Shown here piece after piece: positions 32,901 to 40,873 of a stretch of DNA of 64,000 bases. Each line of letters opens with the position of its first letter. Within the stretch, counting starts at the first letter, position 1. The notes under the pieces are model-generated. The model ran no database searches. It saw nothing but the letters and a program-made list of their open reading frames with translations, and was not told where the DNA came from. A program made the translations under genes and the position numbers. Source of the DNA: Thermoplasmata archaeon (lineage in GTDB: Archaea; Thermoplasmatota; Thermoplasmata; Methanomassiliicoccales; Methanomethylophilaceae); assembly GCA_015063225.1 (NCBI GenBank), contig SUSU01000004.1, forward strand, positions 1-64,000, given 5' to 3'.

Positions 32901-33630
32901 CCTCAACGTCGAGAAGAGCGCCGCCAACTACGCCATCAAGGCGCAGGTGTGCCAGATGCGCAAGGATACCGAGGGAGTGAAGGACGCTTACCGCGGATTC
33001 CTCCGCTTCGACAACCCCGCACCCGAGGACACCATGAGGGTGATCACCGCACTCAACTCCGTCGGTCTCCGCAAGGAGGCTGAATCCCTGAGGGGGCACT
33101 CCGAATCCGTCCGCCACACCGAGACCAGGGACGCCGATTCCGGCGTCACCCCCGCCGTCAAGAGATGCGCGGAGCGTCTCATGCGCCGCGCGTACATGCA
33201 GGGCACCGACATCAACAACCCCTCCATCAGGGACAACAGCGACGTTGACTCCGACCTCGCGATCGCGGCCCTGGAATACCTCAAGGACATCCCGCTCTAC
33301 GGTGAGATCATCACCGAGCTCCCCGAGTTCGCCCGCATGGAGACGCTCACCTACAACATCGTCGCCGCGCCCCGCAGCCGCGGAATCGAGTCGGTCACCG
33401 TGGAGACCGCCTATGTGGCCGGTCACGCCAAGGACGCCGACGAGGCGAAACTCCTCGTGGCTTACATCAACTCCGCCAAGGTGGCGGACATCATGCCCGA
33501 CAAGATCGACCCCTCCCTGAGGAAAGCGGCGGAGAGCTACACCAGGCCCGTCCCGGTCCCCCAGATCATGAAGGACTGCGTCTGCGGCATAATGGCGGCG
33601 AGGATGATCCAGTCCTGCATAGCTCAGTAA
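29950..33630 (+). CDS. Giant TPR-repeat protein, 1226 residues
   Basis: The protein is almost wholly alpha-helical TPR units; recognisable examples are WHSKGLADEGFHDLESALEAYNRAVLLDMKNPHYW and WISRGCVLQAKGDDVGAVESFNRAIEIDQTAPYPLV. There is no signal peptide, membrane helix or catalytic domain. The acidic N-terminus (MTEEHPVFATKNEADLW) and C-terminal region (about 1080-1226, with SVTVETAYVAGHAKDADEAKLLVAYINS) are less repetitive and may be separate domains. TPR proteins act as assembly scaffolds; the client is unknown. ATG at 29950 is about 27 bp after a TATA-like TTTATTATTAG. Its stop overlaps that of truD by 7 bp. Confidence 0.85.
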   Translation: MTEEHPVFATKNEADLWMAIARAQKQTKKEKREKIVSNVLRRVETGKDPISSAILCKLILIVNEVEADGWQQDISDLVDKQKEGEVRATLTAASVMSNRTFLAESYKFLNNANDTADVATYNRVRAEVLYTAGKIDEAFRCIVTSLTSDSLNEDSYAIAQRIKGGNNWQPLCAIERMAAGLPYTTPDDDNNSIEMGLFRIYREWYEGDRENANRMLVNSEGYRSGDTNFLLLSARMAAGRGEYAIARSVYDSIVKEITTDVCVLCESANAYLEGDDPDTSAAMSRFRDAERIDPTNPRIARGLVRTYLLMGKNTEAIEALKLFLKTEFAEKEDFNLAASVLAEMGSWAEATEVADRILITYPDDSSSYIIKSRAAVADGDITSALNHAKTACRCDKKDAEALAQLSRCLLLMRHTAAAAKAAHRAVSINDRSLFVLRAALETCRETGDKDSAVEVCRKIIVLDPDDEAALDILRNAQMETMVRESADSEVSIEAADAKEFMVLTKKLLAEKRYPEVERMCRDNIDRFGDSAEFRRIKGNAEYGIGEYVKASASFASAAVMNPDSAEIWHSKGLADEGFHDLESALEAYNRAVLLDMKNPHYWISRGCVLQAKGDDVGAVESFNRAIEIDQTAPYPLVRKAAILANYGRYADALVFVDMAESADPNNRSLKVLRMKMCLMSGRYNDAADIGRNLIAAEDDTEITADLSRAEMEIGNLSGARDRVEGALIAHPEDLHLLTAARDIYLKMDDQESLVDTCHKINTLDPYDRETMKIMADALMKNGRGDEASVLYENLNRSPAKPADAPKVENAGPDTDKDSLFDIAQSMLKVGDVNGSGRNADKLLELDPDNEDYILFRSRVFEKAGDVLAAESFLRDYLRHNPDSVRITEAFGDLKAGQGDHTEAVSNYIRCLESVNPQNNPGYRARLLVKLARSQEAMKARPAAIRSYSEAIQLNPRDTDSARVLTQLHLMSGDKESALNTIMGALNVEKSAANYAIKAQVCQMRKDTEGVKDAYRGFLRFDNPAPEDTMRVITALNSVGLRKEAESLRGHSESVRHTETRDADSGVTPAVKRCAERLMRRAYMQGTDINNPSIRDNSDVDSDLAIAALEYLKDIPLYGEIITELPEFARMETLTYNIVAAPRSRGIESVTVETAYVAGHAKDADEAKLLVAYINSAKVADIMPDKIDPSLRKAAESYTRPVPVPQIMKDCVCGIMAARMIQSCIAQ

Positions 33631-34946
33631 TCGGTCATCTCGGACTTCATGAACTCGCGCAGCAGGCATGTTGCGTAATTGCCCTTGGGAAGGCTGAACG
33701 AGAGACGGTAAGAGTTCTCGCCTATCTCCGTCTTCAGGTCCTTGACCGGGCAGATGAGTTCCCTGCGGGAACCCGTGGACGAGCAGTGCGGGAGTTCGGG
33801 GATGATGAAATCCTCCGCGGACAGTCCCGTCTTCTCGATGATCCCGTGCTCAATCTCCCCGGGGACGCCTTCGGCCATGATGCCGTCTCCTCCGAAGAGG
33901 ACGTGGGTGACATACGCCCTGCCGAGCTTGATCTGCCTCTCCGCAAGGTCGATGTTCTTCGAGGTCACGAGGACAGGTTCCTCGTGCTTGGGGTTCCCGT
34001 CGATATCGATGGGAACCACCACATCCCCCACCACGGGGCGGTTGAGGGGGAGCCCGCGGGAGATACGCTCGCTGAGCATCAGGTTGAAAAGATACGATTG
34101 GTAGGCGTGGACGAACATCATCTGAAGGTTCGTCGGCAGCTCCTTGACCGCCCCCTCCCAGTCGCCGGGGTTGTTGGAGATGTATGCGACCATGGCCGCC
34201 TCGAACCCCATGAAGTCGGGCATGTCCTTGGCGTACTGCCCCCAGTCGTCGGTGGCGGCAAGGAGCTTCCTCATCTTGTCCGCCTCGGTCTCCTTCTCCT
34301 CGGAATAACGGGGAGGGTCGCAGACGTAGCACTTGACGGCGCCCTCGATGTCGCCCCTGACGATGAGCTCCCCCACCTTGTGGGTGATGGGGCGGACGGC
34401 CCCGAACCTCTGGACCCCGAAATAATTGGGGAATCCTCCGGAGGCCTTTATGTCCGCCATGACGCCCTCGGTGATCGCGGAGACCTCCTCCGGCGTCTTG
34501 TCCACCTTGGTCACGCGGATGCCGAAACGGTTGCCGATTAGATCGCCGATGGCCATGCCGCGGCGAGCGGTGTACGCATCCGATATCGAAAGGTCCTGCA
34601 GCTCCACCTTCGACAGCTTGTCGGGCGGACACATGAAGGACATCAGCTGGGTGGTGACCGCCCTCTTGTCCTTAGTGCCCGCGAAACCTATGCGGTCGCG
34701 GGACATGCCGAGCTGGCGGGCGAGGAGACGGACCATGCGGTTGGTCTCCCAGTTGCGGGCGGTGACAGTGGCGATGGTGAACTTGCCGTCGTCGAACGCG
34801 GGAGGACGGGATGAGATCTCATCCACCACGAAATCCTCCGCGGTCTCCTTGAGACGTCCTCCGGTACCCTCGGCGGAGCTCAGGTAGTAGAGCATGCCGA
34901 CCTCCGCCTCGGCGGTGCGGCAGGGACTGAAGGGCATCTGCTTCAC
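33624..34946 (-). CDS. truD: tRNA pseudouridine synthase D
   Basis: The 440-residue enzyme isomerises U13 of tRNA. The catalytic aspartate lies in RIGFAGTKDKRAVTTQLMSF (around residue 90), with the second family block ASGGFPNYFGVQRFG (about 170-185) and HAYQSYLFNLMLSERI (about 281-296) present. Archaeal TruD proteins are longer than bacterial ones, as here. Its ATG overlaps the rpo11 stop by 4 bp (ATGA), indicating translational coupling. Confidence 0.94.
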   Translation of the reverse strand: MKQMPFSPCRTAEAEVGMLYYLSSAEGTGGRLKETAEDFVVDEISSRPPAFDDGKFTIATVTARNWETNRMVRLLARQLGMSRDRIGFAGTKDKRAVTTQLMSFMCPPDKLSKVELQDLSISDAYTARRGMAIGDLIGNRFGIRVTKVDKTPEEVSAITEGVMADIKASGGFPNYFGVQRFGAVRPITHKVGELIVRGDIEGAVKCYVCDPPRYSEEKETEADKMRKLLAATDDWGQYAKDMPDFMGFEAAMVAYISNNPGDWEGAVKELPTNLQMMFVHAYQSYLFNLMLSERISRGLPLNRPVVGDVVVPIDIDGNPKHEEPVLVTSKNIDLAERQIKLGRAYVTHVLFGGDGIMAEGVPGEIEHGIIEKTGLSAEDFIIPELPHCSSTGSRRELICPVKDLKTEIGENSYRLSFSLPKGNYATCLLREFMKSEMTDY

Positions 34947-35194
34947 TGAAGGCCGGCGAAGATCTGCTTGACGGATTCGGCGGCCTTCTTGACTGCCTCT
35001 TCCGGGGTACCGGCGCTGACCTTGACCTCGAGGACGTGGTCGTCGAGGTCGGGGTGGTCGACGATGTACCTGGCGAAAACGACGTTCTTATCCTGGTTGA
35101 GAGCCTCGATGATGGGTTCGATGATGGTGGAGTTGGGTTCCTTCAGGCCGAACCTGACGACGTTCTCTTCCTTCTTCAGGACGTAAATCTGCAT
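34943..35194 (-). CDS. rpo11: DNA-directed RNA polymerase subunit L (Rpo11)
   Basis: This 83-residue subunit pairs with Rpo3 in the RNA polymerase assembly platform. It has the family pattern VVRFGLKEPNSTIIEPIIEALNQDKNVVFARYIVDHPDLDDHVLEVKV, including the D-H-P-x-x-D strand turn; many archaeal Rpo11 proteins read H-P-L. It precedes truD with a 4-bp overlap. Confidence 0.9.
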   Translation of the reverse strand: MQIYVLKKEENVVRFGLKEPNSTIIEPIIEALNQDKNVVFARYIVDHPDLDDHVLEVKVSAGTPEEAVKKAAESVKQIFAGLQ

Positions 35195-35310
35195 ACCCGC
35201 TCCAATGTGGACATTATTTTAAAGCTTTGTTAAGGAATGCGCGCGGGCACAACGACCTGAATCGGTACGGCTTCGCACACGATTGCGACATCTGGCTCAT
35301 ACGCCGTGCA

Positions 35311-37110
35311 TCACTCGTCTGCATCCATGTCCCCGTCCGGGTCGGAACCGTCCCTCTCGCCCTGGAGGTCGTAGAACTCCTTGACCTCCCCGACGGTGGT
35401 GCACTGCTCGGGATCCTTGTCGTCCCTGACCCTGCCGGTGAACCTGGGGAAGCGGAGTCCGAGACCGGCACCCTCCTTGACCGCACCGTAGGCGGCGGTG
35501 TGGATGGGGCTGATGCTGATGTCCGCGGCGGTCACCTCGAGGACGACTCCGGGGATGAACCACACATCGGGGACCATCTCGGCGGACACCGAGGACGGTT
35601 TCCCCTCGGATTTGAAGGATTCGAGCATGCCGGGGAGGGTCGCCAGGAAGGCGTCGTCGAACCCCGTGCCAAGCTTGCAGGTGGTGTACCATTTGCCCGA
35701 ATCGGGGTCGTATGCGGCCATCAGCAGGGCGCCGTAAACACCGGCCCTCTTGCCCATGCCGTAGAAGGCACCGACCACGGCGAGGTCGAAGGTATCAACG
35801 AGAGCCGCGGTGTAATCCTTCTTGTATTTGATCCAAAGGAACCCTCTGGCTCCTGCCTTGTAGATGGATTCGTCGGCGAGGGATTTCGCCATGATGCCCT
35901 CGCAGCGGGAGGCCACGGAACGGTCGAAGAACTCCTGTGCGCCCTCCGGCGAATCCACTATCGTCTGTTCCGAATAGCCCACGCGGTCGAAGCCGTCCGC
36001 TTTGGAGAACACGGACTCCAACTTCGCCCTCCTCTCGGGATAGGGCACCATGGTGTAATCGTTGCCGTCGTAATACAGCAGGTCGAAGAGGAATATCCTG
36101 ACGGGAACCGCCTCGATGGCGGAGCTCATGTCGTTCTTGCGGCGCCTGTGGGTGACGTTCTGGAAAGGCTGGATCTGCCCGGTGGTGGGGTCGAATGCGA
36201 CGCATTCCCCCTCGACGATGGCCTCCCTCCCCATCAGCTGGGCCTGAAGGGATTCGCCGACGTCGGAGAAGTTGTCCGAAAGGTCCTCGAGGCGGCGGGA
36301 GTACATCCTGACGCCTCCGTCCTTGCTGATGTGGGCCTGCACCCTGATACCGTCGTACTTGTATTCGAACGCGCAGCGGCCGCCCATCCTCTCCATGATG
36401 TCCGGGAGAGAACGGAGGCGTTCCGCGAGCATGACCTTGATGGGTGAACCGACCCTGACGGCGATCTTCCTGACCCCATCGAGCCCCTCCCCGGCGAGGG
36501 TCTCCGCCACGAGACCCATGTCGCAGGTGATGTTGTACGCCCTCTCGATCTCGGGGCGGTCCTCACGGGTGGCGAAAGCGGAGGACAGGGCATCCATGAC
36601 GGTCATCGCGCCCGCGCCGACCCTCATCCTGCCGGTGACGATGCGGCAGAGGTAGCGTGCTTCCAGGGGACCGGAGTCGTGCAGCAGGCGGGAGAGGATC
36701 TTCATCTTCTTGTCCTGCGAGTCCTTCCCCGAGGCCGCCTCGATCTCCGCAAGGGAGCGCAGGACGTTCTCCAGGGTGAGGGGTTCGGAGAAGAGTGTCA
36801 TCTGTTTCTTCTTGGCGATGAGTGTCTCCGCCACGGCACCGGGGTCCCCGGTGGCGATGGCCATCTCGTCCACCTTCTTCTGGTCCACTCCCGCTACAGA
36901 TGAGATCGCACGGAGGACGAGCTTGTCGGCCATTCCGAACTCGCGGGAATCGTATTCGGGGTGAAGTCTCCCCGATGACAGGTTGATGACCGCTCCCAGC
37001 TCCCCGACGGGGACGGAGCGGAAGAGCTCTGCGAGGATGGCCGCCATCTCCAGACGTCCGCCGGTGGACTCGACCCTGTCGAAAAAGCCGGCTATCTCCT
37101 CGAAGCGCAT
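35311..37110 (-). CDS. lig: ATP-dependent DNA ligase
   Basis: The 599-residue archaeal/eukaryal ligase has the adenylation motif with nucleophile K251 (FEYKYDGIRVQAHI), the N-terminal DNA-binding domain (residues 1-210, including GRMRVGAGAMTVMDAL) and a C-terminal OB fold. Motif V appears in EGIMAKSLADESIYKAGARGFLWIKYKKDY. It seals Okazaki fragments and repair nicks. The tail is acidic (ERDGSDPDGDMDADE). It lies between rpo11/truD and the Hef-like helicase on the same strand. Confidence 0.96.
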   Translation of the reverse strand: MRFEEIAGFFDRVESTGGRLEMAAILAELFRSVPVGELGAVINLSSGRLHPEYDSREFGMADKLVLRAISSVAGVDQKKVDEMAIATGDPGAVAETLIAKKKQMTLFSEPLTLENVLRSLAEIEAASGKDSQDKKMKILSRLLHDSGPLEARYLCRIVTGRMRVGAGAMTVMDALSSAFATREDRPEIERAYNITCDMGLVAETLAGEGLDGVRKIAVRVGSPIKVMLAERLRSLPDIMERMGGRCAFEYKYDGIRVQAHISKDGGVRMYSRRLEDLSDNFSDVGESLQAQLMGREAIVEGECVAFDPTTGQIQPFQNVTHRRRKNDMSSAIEAVPVRIFLFDLLYYDGNDYTMVPYPERRAKLESVFSKADGFDRVGYSEQTIVDSPEGAQEFFDRSVASRCEGIMAKSLADESIYKAGARGFLWIKYKKDYTAALVDTFDLAVVGAFYGMGKRAGVYGALLMAAYDPDSGKWYTTCKLGTGFDDAFLATLPGMLESFKSEGKPSSVSAEMVPDVWFIPGVVLEVTAADISISPIHTAAYGAVKEGAGLGLRFPRFTGRVRDDKDPEQCTTVGEVKEFYDLQGERDGSDPDGDMDADE

Positions 37111-37140
37111 ACCGACATGTAGCGTGGCGGGGATATAAAA

Positions 37141-38691
37141 TCAGAACCCGAAGAGGTCGGTCTGTCCGCGGGGGAGCCCGCGTTTCTTGGCGAGGTCCCT
37201 GCGGAGCAGTTCGAGGCCGTCCCTCATCTGCTGCTCCTTGCGCCTGCTCGCCTGCTCGGTGACCTCATCCAAGGTTCCCGCGGCGATGAGGACGTACACC
37301 TCGCCGTCGTTCTTGCGGCCGGTCCTCCCCCTCCTCTGGATGGTCCTGATCTCGGATGGGACGGGTTCGTAGAATATCACGGCGTTCGCGGAGGTGATGT
37401 CCAGACCCTCCTCCCCGACGGAGGTTGAGACGACGACGTTGTACCTCCCCTCGCGGAAATCCGACAACGTACCTATCTGCTCCTTCTGCTTCTGCCCGCC
37501 GTTGGACTGCCCTATTAATTTGCATACCCTGGCACCATCCACCTTGGCGAGCTTCTCCGATATCACGTCGCAGGTCTCGCGGTACTGCGTGAAGACGATG
37601 ATCTTGGAGTCCGCGGACCCGTCGAGGACCTTCGACACGAGCCCCATGATCCTCGATACCTTGGGGTGTTCCACCGGGCTCTCGAGGGTTATCCGCCTCA
37701 TCTCCTGATATTTCGGCAGGGCTACGAGCTCCCTGTCGGCACGGGAACCCCCCTCCCCCTCGGCATCGGCCTCGATCCTTCCGAGGTACGAGCGGAGGAC
37801 GGACATACCCTGCGTCTCCGCGTAGTCGATGGCCTTCAGGAGCTTGATGCAGATCGACTGCACGGTGAGCCCGCGGAATATCGTCTTGGTCCTCTCCCCC
37901 CTCGCCAGACGGCTCTGGAGGGACTGACCGATGGAGAGCAGGTGCTTGGTGGAGGCGGGCCAGTTGGGGTTCACCACGAGACGCATCGCCAGCAGCTCGC
38001 CGAAATACTCGTCGAGGAGCTTCTTCAGTATCGCGGAGATGTCCAGCAGGTCCTTGGGCATGTTCACGCAGATGCGGTTCACGTAGGTGTCGTGTACGTA
38101 CGGTGAGACGTCGGGATCCTCCTCCGTGCGCACGAATATGTCCGTAAGGGAGAGGTTGTCGCAGATCTCCTCGACCTTCTTCAGGTCGGAGCCGGGAGAG
38201 GCGGTCATACCCATGGATATCGTTCCCGGGAGGACCCGGGACGCCACGTCCACGTAAGCGTATCCCCCGACGGCCTTGTGCGCCTCGTCGTAGATGACGA
38301 GGCCGAAGGGGGAGAGGTCGTACCTCCCGGACTCCAGGTCGTTGGCGATGCACTGGGGGGTGCTGATGACGAAATCCCCCTGCGAGATCACCTCGGCGCG
38401 TTTGTCGGGGGTCATGCTCCCGTTGAGGAGGACGACGGAATATCCGTCGAGGAAGGACGAGAAGAACCCCTCGTGCTGGTCGACCAGGGGTTTCGTGGGC
38501 GCCATCATGAGCACCTTCTTCCCCTTGTTCAGCACGTGGGCGGCCACCCTCAAGGCGATGGATGTCTTCCCGAGAGCGGTGGGGAGGATGACGAGGGTGT
38601 CGCTCCCGATACAGGCCTTGGCCGCCTGCGCCTGATAACGGCGGTCCTCGAGCCTGTCCCTGACTATTCCGGGAACGTCCACGTACTCCAT
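37141..38691 (-). CDS. Hef-type SF2 helicase (FANCM-like), nuclease domain absent, with C-terminal PIP-box
   Basis: The 516-residue protein has SF2 motifs: RRYQAQAAKAC, Walker A LPTALGKTSIAL, MMAPTKPLVDQH, VIYDEAHKA, GMTASPGSD, then VFTQYRETCDVI, VSTSVGEEGLDI and QRRGRTGRKNDG. This is the Hef/FANCM helicase set including the insert between motifs III and IV. The XPF-like nuclease found in full Hef is missing. The last residues QTDLFGF match a PCNA-interacting peptide (Q-x-x-L-x-x-F), which fits replication-fork repair. ATG at 38691 is used; longer frames run into the iscA gene. Confidence 0.9.
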   Translation of the reverse strand: MEYVDVPGIVRDRLEDRRYQAQAAKACIGSDTLVILPTALGKTSIALRVAAHVLNKGKKVLMMAPTKPLVDQHEGFFSSFLDGYSVVLLNGSMTPDKRAEVISQGDFVISTPQCIANDLESGRYDLSPFGLVIYDEAHKAVGGYAYVDVASRVLPGTISMGMTASPGSDLKKVEEICDNLSLTDIFVRTEEDPDVSPYVHDTYVNRICVNMPKDLLDISAILKKLLDEYFGELLAMRLVVNPNWPASTKHLLSIGQSLQSRLARGERTKTIFRGLTVQSICIKLLKAIDYAETQGMSVLRSYLGRIEADAEGEGGSRADRELVALPKYQEMRRITLESPVEHPKVSRIMGLVSKVLDGSADSKIIVFTQYRETCDVISEKLAKVDGARVCKLIGQSNGGQKQKEQIGTLSDFREGRYNVVVSTSVGEEGLDITSANAVIFYEPVPSEIRTIQRRGRTGRKNDGEVYVLIAAGTLDEVTEQASRRKEQQMRDGLELLRRDLAKKRGLPRGQTDLFGF

Positions 38692-38750
38692 TGTGACGCA
38701 ATCCCGTCCCGACGTTATAAAGACTGTCGGGGGGTGCCCGATTATCGGTC

Positions 38751-38778
38751 GAAAAAGGAACCGGGGGCGGACCCCCGG
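38751..38778 (-). terminator. Terminator of the IscA-like gene
   Basis: A 7-bp stem CCGGGGG/CCCCCGG with a 4-nt loop (38761-38778) lies 17 bp after the stop codon of the leftward IscA-like gene, followed on the minus strand by a T-rich run (TTCCTTTTT). A palindrome CCGATTATCGG (38738-38748) comes next, similar to the one at 28020-28030. Confidence 0.65.
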
Positions 38779-38795
38779 TAAGGAATTTGAACAGC

Positions 38796-39128
38796 TCAGG
38801 AGGAGCCGCAGCCGCCGCCACAGGAGGCGCAGCCGTTGAAGTTGGGGTTGCGGATGGAGAGTCCGGTACCGAAGTTGGGGTCGTCCACGAACTCGATCAC
38901 GCACTCCTCGAGAGCCTTGGAGGTCTCGTCGTCGTAGAACATCTTGAAGCTCTTGGCGGACTCGTCGACGGTCTCGCCCTCCTGGGCCTCCTTCTGGAAG
39001 GACATCCCGAACTGAGGGCCGGAGCAGGCGTAGCCGGAGAGGTAGACCTTGATTCCCCATCCGACCTTCTGGTTCTTCTCCAGGAGTTCGTCGATGAATT
39101 TCTCAGCGTCTTCGGTAATCTGTACCAT
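38796..39128 (-). CDS. IscA/HesB-like protein with cysteine-rich tail
   Basis: The 110-residue protein has the HesB/IscA core (ITEDAEKFIDELLEKN...GIKVYLSGYACSGPQFGMSFQ) for binding iron or [Fe-S] clusters. The first ligand lies in GYACSGPQFG, and the C-terminal pair sits in NPNFNGCASCGGGCGSS, with one extra CxxC-type cysteine compared with the usual C-G-C. It probably scaffolds or carries Fe-S clusters. ATG at 39128 is preferred. Downstream terminator at 38751-38778. Confidence 0.85.
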   Translation of the reverse strand: MVQITEDAEKFIDELLEKNQKVGWGIKVYLSGYACSGPQFGMSFQKEAQEGETVDESAKSFKMFYDDETSKALEECVIEFVDDPNFGTGLSIRNPNFNGCASCGGGCGSS

Positions 39129-39178
39129 AATCCACTCCAATATATGATGGTATAAAAAAGGTATCAACTAACATCTTT

Positions 39179-39574
39179 TCAGTGGTCGGGTTCCTCGTAC
39201 TCGATACCGAACTGCCTGGCATATTCGCGCAGACCGTAGGATTGGCTCCGAGTCATGCACATGAACGAAGCTATCTGAAGGGCCTCCAGAACCTCCTCCG
39301 AGGTGGCCCCGGCGGCCTTCGCGTAGGCCATCTGGGCCTTCAGGCAGTACTCCCCGGACAGGGATGCGGCACAGGCCATGGCGATGAGCCTGCGGGTCTT
39401 GATGTCAAGGGCGCGGCCCTTGGACTTGAAGAGCGAATCGGAGACGTCGAACGTCGGACAGAACATGTCGGGCTGGACGCTGAGGATCTGGTTGACGGGA
39501 GGGACGGAACCCGTCACGGCCTTCACGGCATCCAGACGTTTCTTCGCATCATCTTCGGAGTAATCGGAGAACAT
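39179..39574 (-). CDS. Carboxymuconolactone decarboxylase (AhpD-like) family protein
   Basis: This 131-residue helical protein has the CMD/AhpD core: LDIKTRRLIAMACAASLSGEYCLKAQMAYAKAAGATSEEVLEALQIASFM. AhpD proteins use a C-x-x-C pair followed by His; here only one cysteine (GEYC) aligns with the CxxC site and the first is serine, with another upstream in MACAAS. So classical peroxidase-reductase chemistry is doubtful. A role in redox or decarboxylation remains possible. ATG at 39574 gives the family start. Confidence 0.78.
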   Translation of the reverse strand: MFSDYSEDDAKKRLDAVKAVTGSVPPVNQILSVQPDMFCPTFDVSDSLFKSKGRALDIKTRRLIAMACAASLSGEYCLKAQMAYAKAAGATSEEVLEALQIASFMCMTRSQSYGLREYARQFGIEYEEPDH

Positions 39575-39720
39575 GCACAGAAAAACGGCTGGAGGATTTA
39601 TAAACCCGAGTCCGGAGGGAACGGACTTGCGGCATGTATGTTGCGTGCGATGGGATTGCAATACTGTCCTTTTATTATTGAGAAGACGAACACTCCCCGC
39701 GGACCTTCCGCAGGGATAAC

Positions 39721-40431
39721 ATGAACCCCGAACAGAGATTGGACACTATCGTGAGAGAGGTTGGAGAGAAATACGGTTTCGAATCGATCGGCGCGGAATT
39801 CGAAGGTTTCCGGAACATGGTCGTCAAGTGGAGGAGGACCAACCGCTGGATCCGCTTCAAGGTGTCGGACTACCTCGCGGACGCGCCGGACGAAATCTTC
39901 CAGTCCCTTGCGCGCGTGCTCTTCCAGCAGATATCCAGGGAACGCGACAAGTATCCCGAGGACCTTCTGGCGTGGCTGACCGACCCCTCGTTCTGCCTCA
40001 GGAACAGGGAAACCTACCTGACCCGCAGCCCCGAACTTACCGGGGATTCCAAGGGATGCTACAAGGACCTGCAGGATTCGTATGCGAGGCTGAAGGAACA
40101 GGGACTCGTGAAGGACGACCCCGACATACTCATCTGCTGGAACCAGACCGCCAGGCCCGAGACCCCGTCGTACTACTCCGTACTGATGAAGACCGTCGCC
40201 CTGACGGACCTTCTCGACGACCCCTCCGTACCCGATTATGTGCTAGACTGGCTCGTTTACCACGACCTGTGCATCGTGCAGTCCGGATACAAGCCGTACG
40301 CGGTCAAGAGGACGGTACCGATCAAGGTCGCGAGGAGGTATCCGAAGATGACCGAGGCGCAGGAGTTCCTGGACTGGTTCCTGAAGGACGTCATCGACAG
40401 CTGCGAATGCGAGGAGGACGAGGAGGATTAA
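39721..40431 (+). CDS. Metalloprotease-like protein with degenerate HExxH motif
   Basis: The 236-residue protein resembles small zinc-peptidase-like proteins (SprT/YgjP style): a strand-rich start VKWRRTNRWIRFKVSDYLADAPDEIFQSLARVLFQQI, then the would-be catalytic helix PDYVLDWLVYHDLCIVQSGY. In active relatives that helix reads [VL]-x-H-E-x-x-H; here it reads Y-H-D-L-C-I, so both the Glu and the second His are gone. It is probably a non-catalytic homologue, with an acidic tail (CECEEDEED). The family assignment is tentative. Confidence 0.6.
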   Translation: MNPEQRLDTIVREVGEKYGFESIGAEFEGFRNMVVKWRRTNRWIRFKVSDYLADAPDEIFQSLARVLFQQISRERDKYPEDLLAWLTDPSFCLRNRETYLTRSPELTGDSKGCYKDLQDSYARLKEQGLVKDDPDILICWNQTARPETPSYYSVLMKTVALTDLLDDPSVPDYVLDWLVYHDLCIVQSGYKPYAVKRTVPIKVARRYPKMTEAQEFLDWFLKDVIDSCECEEDEED

Positions 40432-40665
40432 GAATTGTCCCCCGCGCACTAACACACCTTCTCATCGTCCGCCGATGACGGCGGCCTCGGGGCACTGACT
40501 GATGCGGGGGGTATGTGTCGGATCCCGCGTTGGCTTCCGGTCATCGCATACGGCGACGCGCCGCGCTACCGCAAGAGCCCAACATAGTTGGGACGGGACC
40601 GCTGTCGGCCGTTCCGTACGCGTCCGGGACTGACGTCCCCTGGGTCGGAGCGGTCGTATATCCAC
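40432..40665. ncRNA. Unassigned structured, non-coding segment
   Basis: This GC-rich stretch of the 442-bp gap before acd has no convincing coding frame and shows nested perfect pairing: CCCAAC (40578-40583)/GTTGGG (40587-40592); GGGAC (40626-40630)/GTCCC (40635-40639); GACCGCT (40597-40603)/AGCGGTC (40649-40655) enclosing the second hairpin. On the minus strand a TATA-like GATATACG (about 40654-40661) precedes it, suggesting a leftward RNA of about 200 nt. I could not match RNase P or SRP signatures. The strand is uncertain. Confidence 0.35.
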
Positions 40666-40720
40666 ATCCCCCCGCGTTGATAAACGTTGCCCCGGAGGCC
40701 CGCGAAACACGGACCCCTTC

Positions 40721-40815
40721 TACGAATTTCGTAATTCACAGGACGGATTACGGATTTCGTAGCGATTTAGGCGGATTCGTTATCGGATTTTCGCATTGTT
40801 TTTACGAAATTCGTA
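40721..40815. promoter_or_regulatory. Three-site palindromic operator array upstream of acd
   Basis: TACGAATTTCGTA (40721-40733) and TACGAAATTCGTA (40803-40815) are perfect palindromes about a central base; TACGGATTTCGTA (40749-40761) has one mismatch. Centre-to-centre spacings are 28 and 54 bp, near 27-bp multiples, and a TTCGTTA half-site lies between the last two. The TATA box TATTATAAAT (40841-40850) follows 25 bp later, and the acd ATG is about 28 bp beyond it. This looks like a cooperative operator for an unidentified regulator. Confidence 0.7.
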
Positions 40816-40873
40816 GAAATACGTCAATAAACGTGATTACTATTATAAATGCGTAGTAGTTGCCCGACAATTA

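Noticed and set aside
29875-33669. 1264-residue open frame on the minus strand opposite the TPR gene
   Set aside because: It is a GC-driven antisense shadow: low-complexity Val/Gly/Asp/His composition, no domain, and the plus-strand TPR protein is clearly real.
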